Assembly (NCBI RefSeq): GCF_037027585.1
Contig: NZ_JAXCLE010000005.1
Location: forward strand, 147,430-211,429
Length of the DNA: 64,000 nt
From: Solibacillus ferritrahens
GTDB lineage: Bacteria; Bacillota; Bacilli; Bacillales_A; Planococcaceae
Reading direction: 5' to 3'
Shown here: positions 49,657 through 58,591 of the stretch, in pieces
How the letters are laid out: every line of letters begins with the position of its first letter
Position numbering within the stretch: the first letter of the stretch is position 1
Notes under the pieces: model-generated
The model's database searches: none
What the model saw: only the letters and a program-made list of their open reading frames with translations
Told to the model about the DNA's origin: nothing
Translations under genes and position numbers: made by a program

Positions 49657-51402
49657 TTGGATAGTATTAAACGTTATATGCGGTTCGTAAAGCCGTATAA
49701 AGTGCTCTTATTTTTAACGATCGTCATCGGTATACTTAAATTTGCAATACCATTGTTTTTACCATGGCTGCTGCAAATAATTATAGATGATATATTACTA
49801 AAAGATGGTCTGTCTACAGAAGAGAAAACAAAGCAATTATTTACATGGATCGGTATTGCACTTGTAGTATTTTTTATAATTCGACCACCAATTGAATATT
49901 ACCGTCAATACTTTGCGCAAAATTTAAGTAATAATATATTATTTGATATACGTAAAGAATTGTATGGGCACTTACAAAAATTAAGTTTAAAGTATTACGC
50001 AAATACCCGCGCTGGAGAAGTGATTTCGCGGGTAATTAATGATGTTGAACAAACTAAAAACTTTGTCATGACAGGATTAATGAATTTATGGCTGGATTTA
50101 GCAACAATTTTAATCGTCATTGCCATCATGTTTACGATGGATGTAAAACTGACAATTGTTTCGTTAATAGCGCTTCCGTTTTATGCTTTTAGTGTTAAAT
50201 TTTTCTTTGGGAAATTGAGAAGGTTGACTAAGGATAGGTCACAGGCATTAGCAGGTGTTCAAAGTTATTTGCATGAGCGCGTCGCAGGGATGAGCATTAT
50301 AAAAAGTTTTACATTAGAAAAGCATGAGCAAAAAATATTTGATGAAACAAATGGTGAGTTTTTAGATAAAGCATTAGCCCACTCACGTTGGAATGCGAAG
50401 TCTTTTGCTGTCGTCAATACGATTACAGATATGGCGCCGTTAATTGTTATCGGATATGCGGGTTATCAATATTTACAAGGTGCACTTTCCATTGGTATAC
50501 TCGTTGCATTTTATGCATATATTGAGCGCCTTTATGGCCCGCTCCGTCGTTTAGTAAGCTCATCAACAACATTGACACAATCTATTGCCTCAATGGATCG
50601 AATGTTTGAGTTAATGGACGAGAAGTATGATGTCCAGAATAAACCGAATGCAATGGTGCTGCCACCAGCAAAGGGCAAACTTAAATTTGAAAATGTTACA
50701 TTCCAATATGAAAAAGAAGGAAAAACAATTTTAAATAATGTCGATTTCACGATTGAGCCGGGACAAACAGTTGCCTTTGTCGGAATGAGTGGCGGGGGTA
50801 AATCAACGATAGTCAGTTTAATCCCACGATTCTATGATGTAACAGAGGGTGCAGTAAAGATTGATGATCAAAATGTTAAAGATGTAAGTATAGAATCTTT
50901 ACGTTCACAAATCGGGATAGTATTGCAAGATAATATTTTGTTTAGTGACTCGGTGAAACAAAATATTTTAATGGGGAATCCAAATGCAACAGATGAAGAA
51001 ATAGTTGCAGCTGCTAAAGCGGCAAATGCTCATGATTTCATTATGAATTTACCTGAGGGCTATGACACTAAAGTCGGGGAGCGGGGAGTCAAACTTTCTG
51101 GAGGTCAAAAACAACGCGTAGCAATTGCACGAGTATTTTTGAAAAACCCGCCAATTTTAGTATTGGATGAAGCAACTTCGGCGCTTGATTTGGAAAGTGA
51201 AGCACTTATACAGGATTCACTCGACCGATTAGCGCATGATCGTACGACAATTATTATTGCGCATCGACTGTCTACCATTACCCATGCACATAACATATTT
51301 GTTATTGAACATGGGGAAGTAGTAGAAGCAGGTACCCACCAACTACTAATGGAGCAAGAGGGAGCATATTATAACTTATTCCAAGTACAAAAATTAGATT
51401 AA
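49657..51402 (+). CDS. ygaD: ABC transporter, fused permease/ATPase exporter (YgaD-like)
   Basis: A 581-residue half-transporter. The N-terminal six-helix domain spans residues about 15-320; the ATPase domain follows with Walker A VGMSGGGKST, signature LSGGQKQR, Walker B ILVLDEATSALD and H-loop IIIAHRLST. It works as a homo- or heterodimer exporting lipids, peptides or drugs; the substrate is unknown. TTG 49657 gives MDSIKRYMRFVKPYK, which matches the usual family start, but GAGGGG lies 14 bases upstream. GTG 49645 is the alternative and lies too close to the site. The order ygaC-ygaD is as in B. subtilis. Confidence 0.92.
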   Translation: MDSIKRYMRFVKPYKVLLFLTIVIGILKFAIPLFLPWLLQIIIDDILLKDGLSTEEKTKQLFTWIGIALVVFFIIRPPIEYYRQYFAQNLSNNILFDIRKELYGHLQKLSLKYYANTRAGEVISRVINDVEQTKNFVMTGLMNLWLDLATILIVIAIMFTMDVKLTIVSLIALPFYAFSVKFFFGKLRRLTKDRSQALAGVQSYLHERVAGMSIIKSFTLEKHEQKIFDETNGEFLDKALAHSRWNAKSFAVVNTITDMAPLIVIGYAGYQYLQGALSIGILVAFYAYIERLYGPLRRLVSSSTTLTQSIASMDRMFELMDEKYDVQNKPNAMVLPPAKGKLKFENVTFQYEKEGKTILNNVDFTIEPGQTVAFVGMSGGGKSTIVSLIPRFYDVTEGAVKIDDQNVKDVSIESLRSQIGIVLQDNILFSDSVKQNILMGNPNATDEEIVAAAKAANAHDFIMNLPEGYDTKVGERGVKLSGGQKQRVAIARVFLKNPPILVLDEATSALDLESEALIQDSLDRLAHDRTTIIIAHRLSTITHAHNIFVIEHGEVVEAGTHQLLMEQEGAYYNLFQVQKLD

Positions 51403-51410
51403 TTATAAGT

Positions 51411-51446
51411 AGCTATGCTGAAAAAATAATTCAGCATAGCTTTTTT
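51411..51446 (+). terminator. Terminator after ygaD
   Basis: AGCTATGCTGAA pairs with TTCAGCATAGCT, followed by T6. Confidence 0.9.
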
Positions 51447-51537
51447 AATAGTTAAATATTCATAATATTCCATAAATTATATTACGATAATGTTGTAAAT
51501 TGCCAATTGATATAATATCATATTTTAAAATACTTAT

Positions 51538-51552
51538 AATCTTCAGAAAATA
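51538..51552. promoter_or_regulatory. CodY box-like site upstream of the second dipeptide operon
   Basis: AATCTTCAGAAAATA matches 13 of 15 positions of AATTTTCWGAAAATT. It overlaps a TATAAT (51535-51540) and ends 12 bases before the first start codon, a good place for repression. Confidence 0.55.
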
Positions 51553-51563
51553 GAGGTGGTTGG

Positions 51564-52583
51564 GTGAGTCGAAAAGCTGTGTTGGAAGTGAGAGAGTTAG
51601 AAACTACATTTTTTTCAGACAGTGGTAAGGTTGCTGCTGTTGATCGAATAAGCTTTTCAATTCATGAGGGAGAAATTCTTGCCATCGTAGGAGAGTCTGG
51701 CTGTGGGAAAAGTGTAACATCTCTTTCTATAATGGGCCTTGTACCGAGTCCTCCAGGGAAAATAACTAATGGCAGTATTTTATTGAATGGAAAGGATATC
51801 TCGAAATTCTCTGATAAGCAAATGAGGAAAATCCGTGGCAATGAAATCGCAATGATTTTCCAGGAGCCGATGACTTCGCTTAATCCATTATTTACAATTG
51901 GAAATCAGTTAATTGAAGCAGTACGCATCCATCATCCGAAATGGTCGAAAAAGGAATCTACTGCGCGTGCAATAGAAATTATGAAACTAGTAGGATTACC
52001 AAGAGCTGAACAATTGATTAATGATTACCCGCATCAGTTATCCGGCGGGATGAGGCAGCGCGTTATGATTGCAATGGCTCTTGTATGTAATCCCAAAGTG
52101 CTCATTGCGGACGAACCCACAACTGCACTGGATGTAACGATACAAGCCCAAATTTTAAAATTAATGCGTGATTTAAATGAACGACTGAATACTGCGGTTT
52201 TATTAATTACACATGATTTAGGAGTCGTTGCTGAAACGTGTGAGCGCGTCATTGTAATGTATGCTGGGCAGATTGTGGAGGAAGCACCGGTTAATGAAAT
52301 ATTTAAAAACCCCCAGCATCCATACACGAAAGGTCTCATTCAATCTGTACCCGATATGCGCTATAAAAAGGACACGCTTTATTCTATTCCCGGTAATGTA
52401 CCAAAGCCCGGATCTATTTTAGAAGGGTGCCGTTTTGCAGCACGTTGTGAATATGCATTTGAAAGGTGCTTAACTAGTAATCCCCCATTATACGATGCAT
52501 CAGGGGCACATAGAGCACGATGTTTCTTATTGGATATGGAAGAAGGGGGGATTTCACATGTCGAAAGTGCTGCTGAAAGTTGA
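51564..52583 (+). CDS. Dipeptide/oligopeptide ABC transporter ATPase, DppD type (second system)
   Basis: A 339-residue ABC ATPase with Walker A GESGCGKS, signature LSGGMRQR, Walker B VLIADEPTTALD and H-loop LITHDLG. The C-terminal extension carries CRFAARCEYAFERC. It is paralogous to 14809-15846. It starts at GTG 51564 after GAGGTGG and is the first gene of a five-gene operon with ATPases first, then binding protein, then permeases. This order differs from the first system. Its last 26 bases overlap the next ATPase gene. It powers peptide import. Confidence 0.93.
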   Translation: MSRKAVLEVRELETTFFSDSGKVAAVDRISFSIHEGEILAIVGESGCGKSVTSLSIMGLVPSPPGKITNGSILLNGKDISKFSDKQMRKIRGNEIAMIFQEPMTSLNPLFTIGNQLIEAVRIHHPKWSKKESTARAIEIMKLVGLPRAEQLINDYPHQLSGGMRQRVMIAMALVCNPKVLIADEPTTALDVTIQAQILKLMRDLNERLNTAVLLITHDLGVVAETCERVIVMYAGQIVEEAPVNEIFKNPQHPYTKGLIQSVPDMRYKKDTLYSIPGNVPKPGSILEGCRFAARCEYAFERCLTSNPPLYDASGAHRARCFLLDMEEGGISHVESAAES

Positions 52584-53535
52584 TCATTTAAAGAAGTATT
52601 TTCCGATTCGTCAAGGGATGTTTGCCCGACATGTTGGAGATGTAAAGGCAGTCGACGATGTGTCATTCGAGCTTTATGAAGGGGAAACACTTGGTATTGT
52701 GGGGGAATCAGGATGTGGTAAATCTACTACTGGCCGCGCAATTATGCGATTACATGAACCGACCGAAGGAAAAGTGTTATTTGACGGCATTGAGCTTACG
52801 GATTTAAACAACGAGCAAATGCGAAAAGTTCGAAGAGATATACAAATGGTATTTCAAGACCCGTACGCATCGTTAAATCCGAGGCATACGGTAGAAAAAA
52901 TTTTGGAAGAACCTTTAATTGTCCATGGCATCGGCAATGCAAAGGAAAGAAAAAACAAGGTTCGAGAATACTTGGAAATAGTAGGACTGAGCTCATACCA
53001 TGCGAAGCGTTATCCTCATCAGTTTAGTGGAGGGCAACGGCAGCGTATTGGAATCGCAAGAGCGCTTATGACTAATCCGAAGCTAATTATTGCTGATGAG
53101 CCAGTATCGGCATTAGATGTATCTATTCAAGCGCAAGTATTGAATTTAATGCAAAGACTACAGGATGATTTAAAGCTCACTTATATATTTATTGCACATG
53201 ATTTAGGTGTTGTTCGACATATTAGCGACAGAGTAGGTGTGATGTATTTAGGAAGGCTCGTCGAAATTGCGGAAAGCGAACTTTTATATCATGAGCCATT
53301 GCATCCGTATACACAAGCGCTATTATCGGCTGTACCAGTACCGGATCCAGTGTTTGAAAGAGAGCAACTATTGCTAAAGGGTGATATTCCGAGCCCATCT
53401 AATCCACCAACAGGGTGCACTTTTCATACGCGATGTCCACATGCTATGGAAAAATGTAAGCAAGTTATTCCTATGCTCCAGCAAGTCAAATCGGGTCATT
53501 CTGTTGCGTGTCATTTATATGAAGCGCCGCAATGA
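52558..53535 (+). CDS. Dipeptide/oligopeptide ABC transporter ATPase, DppF type (second system)
   Basis: A 325-residue ABC ATPase with Walker A GESGCGKS, signature FSGGQRQR, Walker B LIIADEPVSALD, H-loop FIAHDLG and the C-terminal CTFHTRCPHAMEKC. It starts KVDHLKKYFPIRQG as DppF proteins do. ATG 52558 is chosen because AGAAGGGGGG precedes it; the open frame extends to 52495 within the preceding gene without a site. It forms the ATPase pair with the DppD-type protein. Confidence 0.93.
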   Translation: MSKVLLKVDHLKKYFPIRQGMFARHVGDVKAVDDVSFELYEGETLGIVGESGCGKSTTGRAIMRLHEPTEGKVLFDGIELTDLNNEQMRKVRRDIQMVFQDPYASLNPRHTVEKILEEPLIVHGIGNAKERKNKVREYLEIVGLSSYHAKRYPHQFSGGQRQRIGIARALMTNPKLIIADEPVSALDVSIQAQVLNLMQRLQDDLKLTYIFIAHDLGVVRHISDRVGVMYLGRLVEIAESELLYHEPLHPYTQALLSAVPVPDPVFEREQLLLKGDIPSPSNPPTGCTFHTRCPHAMEKCKQVIPMLQQVKSGHSVACHLYEAPQ

Positions 53536-53573
53536 TAATAGATTAAAAGAAAAGAATTTAGGGGGTTTTTGTA

Positions 53574-55220
53574 TTGAAGAAAGGTAAAGTGTATTCACTA
53601 AGTCTAGTTATGCTTCTAATGATGGCGCTATTTTTGGCTGCTTGTGGTGCTGATGATGGAGATACATCGACAGCGGATCCAAGTACAGACTCAAGTGCAA
53701 CAAATACAGAAAGTGATACGACAGACAATTCAAGTTCTTCAACACCTCAAGTTTTAGTATTTGGTCGTGGGGCAGACTCAGTTTCACTTGATCCAGGGAC
53801 AGTAACGGATGGTGAATCGTTTAAAGTTACCCAAAACCTTTTTGAAACATTATTGAATTTCGGAGAGCAGGATACAACAATCAATCCCGGTTTAGCAAAA
53901 GAATGGGAAGTTAGTGAAGATGGCCTAACATACACGTTCCAGCTTCAGGAAGGCGTTACATTCCATGACGGAACAGATTTTAATGCTGAAGCAGTCATTA
54001 AGAATGTTAATCGTTGGAAGGGTGGAAAAGAAGAGGATTTCTACTACTTCAACTCAATGTTTAAAGCAGAAGGCGAAGATATTATTAAAGATGTGACAGC
54101 AGAAGGAGATCATACTGTTGTATTCACTCTTTCCCGTCCACAGGCACCATTCCTTAAAAACTTGGCAATGAGCCCGTTCGGTATTGCTTCACCAACTGCA
54201 TTTGAAGCAGCGGGTGATAGCTTTGGTGACCAACCAGTAGGAACAGGTCCATTTAAATTTGTGGATTGGAAACGTAATGATTCAATTACAATTGAGAAGT
54301 TTGCAGAGTACTGGCAAGAAGGTTTACCGAAATTAGACAAAGTAATTTTCCGTTCTATTCCTGACAACTCTGCTCGTTTAAATGAATTAATGGCAGGTAG
54401 TATTGATTTAGCGGATGGTATTAATCCTTCTGATGGGAAGACAGTGGAAGGTAACTCTGAATTACAGCTTATTGAACGTCCTTCAATGAATATTGGCTAT
54501 TTAGGCTTAACGAATACTCGTGCACCATTTGATAATAAATTAGTACGACAAGCGGTTAACTATGCAATTGATAAACAAGCAATTGTAGATGCATTCTTTG
54601 AAGGTCGTGCGGAAGTGGCGGCAAACCCAATGCCATCATCAATTAGTGGCTATAACGATGCAATTTCTCCGTATCCGTATGATCCAGAAAAAGCGAAGGC
54701 ATTATTAGCAGAAGCTGGCTATGATGGAAAAGAAATTGAACTATGGGCTATGCCTGTACCACGTCCGTATATGCCAGACGGTGCTAAAGTAGCGGAAGTT
54801 ATTCAGAAGAATTTAGAAGATGTTGGAATTCCATCAAAAATTGTAACATTTGAATGGGCGACATATTTAGAAAAAGCAAAAAATGGAGAAGCAGATGCGT
54901 TCATGCTTGGATGGACTGGCGATAACGGAGATGCAGATAACTTCATTTACACATTATTAGACAAAGACAATATCGGTTCAAATAACTATGCGTACTATTC
55001 TAATGATGAAGTACATGAGTTATTAATTAAAGCACAATCAGAAACTGATGAAAATGTACGTAATGATCTATACAAAAAAGCGCAAGAAATTATCCATGAA
55101 GATGCGCCATGGGTTCCACTTGCTCACTCTACACCATTACTTGCAGCTAAAGCAGGGGTACAAGATTTCAAACCGCATCCAACAGGTTCTGATAAATTAA
55201 CGAACGTTTCAATGAAATAA
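53574..55220 (+). CDS. Dipeptide/oligopeptide-binding lipoprotein (second system)
   Basis: A 548-residue SBP family 5 protein. The lipoprotein signal ends in the lipobox LAAC (Cys24); an acidic Ser/Thr-rich linker follows to about residue 58. The binding domain shows SVSLDPGTVTDGESFKVTQN, GLAKEWEVSEDG and VTFHDGTDFNAEAV. It has the same length as the first binding protein but differs clearly, so the two systems probably have different peptide preferences. It starts at TTG 53574 after AGGGGG. A hairpin after the stop may lower permease expression relative to this gene. Confidence 0.93.
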   Translation: MKKGKVYSLSLVMLLMMALFLAACGADDGDTSTADPSTDSSATNTESDTTDNSSSSTPQVLVFGRGADSVSLDPGTVTDGESFKVTQNLFETLLNFGEQDTTINPGLAKEWEVSEDGLTYTFQLQEGVTFHDGTDFNAEAVIKNVNRWKGGKEEDFYYFNSMFKAEGEDIIKDVTAEGDHTVVFTLSRPQAPFLKNLAMSPFGIASPTAFEAAGDSFGDQPVGTGPFKFVDWKRNDSITIEKFAEYWQEGLPKLDKVIFRSIPDNSARLNELMAGSIDLADGINPSDGKTVEGNSELQLIERPSMNIGYLGLTNTRAPFDNKLVRQAVNYAIDKQAIVDAFFEGRAEVAANPMPSSISGYNDAISPYPYDPEKAKALLAEAGYDGKEIELWAMPVPRPYMPDGAKVAEVIQKNLEDVGIPSKIVTFEWATYLEKAKNGEADAFMLGWTGDNGDADNFIYTLLDKDNIGSNNYAYYSNDEVHELLIKAQSETDENVRNDLYKKAQEIIHEDAPWVPLAHSTPLLAAKAGVQDFKPHPTGSDKLTNVSMK

Positions 55221-55234
55221 AAGAAAAATTAAGT

Positions 55235-55266
55235 AAAAGGGGGAGGTAATACGCCTCTCCTTTTTT
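55235..55266 (+). terminator. Partial terminator (attenuating hairpin) inside the dipeptide operon
   Basis: AAAAGGGGGAGG pairs with CCTCTCCTTTT with one bulged G and one G.T, and the arm merges with six T. It lies between the binding protein and permease genes, so read-through is expected. Confidence 0.65.
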
Positions 55267-55306
55267 CTACTAGCAAAAACATACATTCATAAAAGGGGTG
55301 AAGAGC

Positions 55307-56311
55307 ATGCTTCACTACATTGGCAAACGTCTACTGCATTTAATACCAGTATTGCTGGGAATGACCTTTTTAGTATTTTTAATTATTCGTGCCATTCCAG
55401 GGGATCCAGCCCAAGTAATTTTAGGCCAACAAGCTACCGCGGATGCTATAGCAGCACTTCGCCTGAAGCTAGGGCTCGATAATCCATGGTATGTTCAATA
55501 TTTTGATTATTTAAAAGGAATATTTACAGGTAATTTAGGTGACTCATTAAGAACAAGACAACCGATTGCCTCTGAAATTTGGCCGTATTTGGCTGCTACA
55601 TTTGAACTTGCACTTTTCGCAATGATTATTGCTGTTATTATCGGAGTAAATGCTGGAATTATTTCCGCATGGTTTCAAAATTCCTGGTTCGATTACATGG
55701 CGATGATTATTGCTTTAATAGGAGTATCCATGCCAATATTCTGGTTAGGATTAATGGAACAATGGGCTTTTAGTATTCAACTTGGATGGTTGCCAACTTC
55801 GGGTCGTGAGGAGGTACGAGATCCAGTCACTGCAATTACGCATTTTTATTTAATTGATACATTATTGCATGGTAGATTTGATCAGTTTGTTGATGTAATC
55901 AAGCATTTAATCTTGCCGGGCATTGCACTAGCTACAATACCTACAGCAATTATAGCCCGTATGACAAGAGCGTCAATGCTGGAAGTAATGCGTTCGGATT
56001 TCGTTCGTACAGCTCGAGCAAAGGGGCAAAAAATGTTTGTTGTTGTTTATAAACACGCATTAAAAAATGCCTTAATTCCTGTGTTAACAGTAGTAGGTTT
56101 GCAAACGGGGATGCTTTTGGGTGGTGCCATATTAACTGAAACTATTTTTAGTTGGCCTGGTATTGGACGCTATATATATGAAGCGATAGGGTTCCGAGAT
56201 TATCCTGTCATTCAGTCTGGCATTTTAATTGTTGCCTTTTTATTCGTTATGATTAATTTGATCGTTGATATTTTATATACAGTAATCGATTCACGCATTA
56301 AATACAACTAG
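55307..56311 (+). CDS. Dipeptide/oligopeptide ABC transporter permease, DppB type (second system)
   Basis: A 334-residue membrane protein with the DppB start HYIGKRLLHLIPVLLGMTFL, then IIRAIPGDPAQVILGQQA. The docking segment is TARAKGQKMFVVVYKHALKN, and it ends in DSRIKYN. ATG 55307 follows AAAGGGGTG; the GTG at 55298 overlaps that site. About 17 residues longer than its counterpart in the first system, mainly in a loop between helices (around GREEVRDPVTAITHFYLID). It pairs with the next permease. Confidence 0.92.
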   Translation: MLHYIGKRLLHLIPVLLGMTFLVFLIIRAIPGDPAQVILGQQATADAIAALRLKLGLDNPWYVQYFDYLKGIFTGNLGDSLRTRQPIASEIWPYLAATFELALFAMIIAVIIGVNAGIISAWFQNSWFDYMAMIIALIGVSMPIFWLGLMEQWAFSIQLGWLPTSGREEVRDPVTAITHFYLIDTLLHGRFDQFVDVIKHLILPGIALATIPTAIIARMTRASMLEVMRSDFVRTARAKGQKMFVVVYKHALKNALIPVLTVVGLQTGMLLGGAILTETIFSWPGIGRYIYEAIGFRDYPVIQSGILIVAFLFVMINLIVDILYTVIDSRIKYN

Positions 56312-56327
56312 GGGGGAGGCGCATAGC

Positions 56328-57221
56328 ATGTCTGAAATCATACGAAATCAAGTTCGACAAATTGAAGTTGAAGAAAAAGTAAAAGGGCCATGGCAAGAAG
56401 CATGGACGAGTTTCAAAAAAAGTAAATCAGCCTTAGTGGGCAGTGCAATTGTAATATTTTTTGTCCTTATTGCGGTCTTTGGTCCCTTTATCGCACCCCA
56501 AGGAATTAATGAGCAAAATTTAAGTATGCGCTTGCAGCCTCCATCCGCTGAATTTTGGTTTGGGACAGATGATTTAGGTCGTGACATTTTTTCGCGAATT
56601 TTACATGGTGCTCGAATCTCTTTAACAGTTGGTTTGACTGCAGTATTAATTTCCGCAGTAGCTGGTAGCTTTTTAGGTATTATTGCGGGTTATTATGGTC
56701 GCTGGATTGATACCATTATTTCGCGGATATTTGATATCCTGCTCGCATTCCCAAGTATTTTATTGGCGATTGCGATTGTATCAATTTTAGGACCTTCATT
56801 GCAAAATGCTTTAATTGCAATTGCGGTTATAAATATACCGAACTTTGGTCGACTCATTCGTTCACGGGTGCTTAGTATTAAGGAAGAGGAATATATTCAT
56901 GCTGCAAAAGCAATTGGGATGAGGAATACGAGGATATTATGGAAACATATCTTACCTAATTCTATGACACCTGTAATTGTCCAAGGAACATTGGCGATTG
57001 CAACGGCGATTATTGAAGCTGCAGCACTTGGCTTTTTAGGGCTTGGAGCGGAGGCGCCTCAGCCGGAGTGGGGGAAAATGTTGGCGGATGCGCGGATGTT
57101 TTTATTAAATGCACCGTGGGCATTGATATTCCCGGGGCTGGCAATTATGTTGACGGTAATAGGATTTAACTTAATGGGAGATGGGCTAAGGGATGCACTC
57201 GACCCAAAAATGAAAAATTAA
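56328..57221 (+). CDS. Dipeptide/oligopeptide ABC transporter permease, DppC type (second system)
   Basis: A 297-residue membrane protein with a soluble N terminus, first helix at about residues 37-58, and the DppC hallmark FWFGTDDLGRDIFSRI. The docking segment is HAAKAIGMRNTRILWKHILP, and the end DGLRDALDPKMKN is nearly identical to that of the first system (DALDPKMKQ). ATG 56328 follows GGGGGAGG. It is the last gene of the operon and is followed by a strong terminator. Confidence 0.93.
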   Translation: MSEIIRNQVRQIEVEEKVKGPWQEAWTSFKKSKSALVGSAIVIFFVLIAVFGPFIAPQGINEQNLSMRLQPPSAEFWFGTDDLGRDIFSRILHGARISLTVGLTAVLISAVAGSFLGIIAGYYGRWIDTIISRIFDILLAFPSILLAIAIVSILGPSLQNALIAIAVINIPNFGRLIRSRVLSIKEEEYIHAAKAIGMRNTRILWKHILPNSMTPVIVQGTLAIATAIIEAAALGFLGLGAEAPQPEWGKMLADARMFLLNAPWALIFPGLAIMLTVIGFNLMGDGLRDALDPKMKN

Positions 57222-57258
57222 AAAGAGAAGGTGTGCAAAAAGCACATCTTCTCTTTTT
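57220..57258 (+). terminator. Terminator of the second dipeptide operon
   Basis: AAAAGAGAAGGTGTGC pairs with GCACATCTTCTCTTTT, followed by T. Confidence 0.9.
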
Positions 57259-57320
57259 AGGTTGTTCAGAGAGTAGAAATTTAAAAGAGCTTACTAAAGG
57301 AAGGTCATAAAATCATATTT

Positions 57321-58415
57321 CTAGTAAAAGTCTGATTCTAAATTAAGATTCTTTTCTTCGCTATGGTAGCTGCGATAGGAAACAATTAATGTATCCAGAT
57401 GCTCTAAGTTTTCCTCGTAATCTAAAATTCGGGATAAAATATAAAGTAAATGGTAGCTTGAAAACTGTTCGTCTTCAGAAGCCTCTTCCTGGGCAAGTGC
57501 GATTTGTTTGATGAATTGTTCCATAAGCTCACTACCTTGTAAATATTCCTCATGCCGTGTCCACTTTGAATGTTCGGGTCTTAGTTTACCTGTATATTTC
57601 AATAATAGTTGTTCGTGATAGGTTAATAAAAAGTCCAACCGCTCCTGAATAATATTTTGAAATTTAGTCGGCAACTTACCCAGTTCGTTTTCATGCTTAT
57701 GCAATCGGACAAGTAATTCATAGCTTTTTTTCGAAGTTAATAGCATTTGACGATAAATGACAAGCTTGCGTGCTTTTACATACTTTTGGTTTTTGGAGTA
57801 ACCGCGTTCTTCTTTAAAAAAGTCATACATTGTGTCCAATTCATTTAGACGGGATTCCAATTTATTGACGGCCATTTTAGTAGATGTATGTTCACTTGCT
57901 TGGCGTACAGCTAAACGAGTCCAGCGAATGATATCGTCTTGTATGGAGTTGATTTTTTTAAAGAGCTTTACTTCATACTTAGGGGGCAAAAACACTAAAT
58001 TTACAACAAATGCAGCAAAAACACCGAGCATAATTGTCCCAAAGCGAATTAAGCCAAACATTATAAAGTCATCGCCAGGTACTTCCATAATAGCGATAAC
58101 CGTTACAAGTGCAAGGGAAATGGATTTTTCGAGCTTAAGTTTCATCATAAGACCGAGTACGATAATGGCAGCAATACCGACTGCAACAATATGATGCCCG
58201 AATAGTAAACCGAATAGTACAGCAACAGTAGCCCCAATAAAATTTCCTTGTATTTGTTCTAAAATAGTAAGATAAGACCGGTAAATAGAAGGCTGAATAG
58301 CAAAAACAGCAGCGATTGCAGCAAATACAGGTGAGGGAACATTTAATATTTGAGCTAAAAATAGGGCAAAGACGATTGCAACGCCAGTTTTTAATACACG
58401 TGCACCTAGTTTCAT
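57321..58415 (-). CDS. ygaE: Aromatic acid exporter (ArAE/FUSC) family membrane protein YgaE
   Basis: A 364-residue protein. The N-terminal half has about five to six membrane helices (KTGVAIVFALFLAQILNVPS at the start) with SIYRSYLTILEQIQGNFIGA, typical of the aromatic acid exporter domain. The C-terminal half (residues about 145-364) is soluble, charged and mostly helical. Start 58415 (MKLGARVLKTG) is chosen eight bases after GGAGG on the minus strand; two further in-frame methionines lie upstream. It sits between the dipeptide operon and hemL; B. subtilis has ygaE between ygaD and gsaB. Substrate unknown. Confidence 0.85.
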   Translation of the reverse strand: MKLGARVLKTGVAIVFALFLAQILNVPSPVFAAIAAVFAIQPSIYRSYLTILEQIQGNFIGATVAVLFGLLFGHHIVAVGIAAIIVLGLMMKLKLEKSISLALVTVIAIMEVPGDDFIMFGLIRFGTIMLGVFAAFVVNLVFLPPKYEVKLFKKINSIQDDIIRWTRLAVRQASEHTSTKMAVNKLESRLNELDTMYDFFKEERGYSKNQKYVKARKLVIYRQMLLTSKKSYELLVRLHKHENELGKLPTKFQNIIQERLDFLLTYHEQLLLKYTGKLRPEHSKWTRHEEYLQGSELMEQFIKQIALAQEEASEDEQFSSYHLLYILSRILDYEENLEHLDTLIVSYRSYHSEEKNLNLESDFY

Positions 58416-58450
58416 TTGCATTTCCTCCTTTCTCACGGAGTTATGATATA

Positions 58451-58486
58451 GAAGCCACTATAAACAATGAAGTTATAGTGGCTTTC
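58451..58486 (-). terminator. Hairpin between ygaE and hemL
   Basis: GAAGCCACTATAA pairs with TTATAGTGGCTTTC. It is downstream of hemL on the minus strand; the T tail is poor, so it may only partly terminate or may protect an RNA end. Confidence 0.45.
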
Positions 58487-58591
58487 ATGTTTGTCTTGTA
58501 TTATAGAATATCGCATTAAGGGAAACTTTCAAGTAATGTTTTGTGCGTCGGATCCTCTAATAACTTGGAGGGAGCCTTTTCGCTTTTGTTC

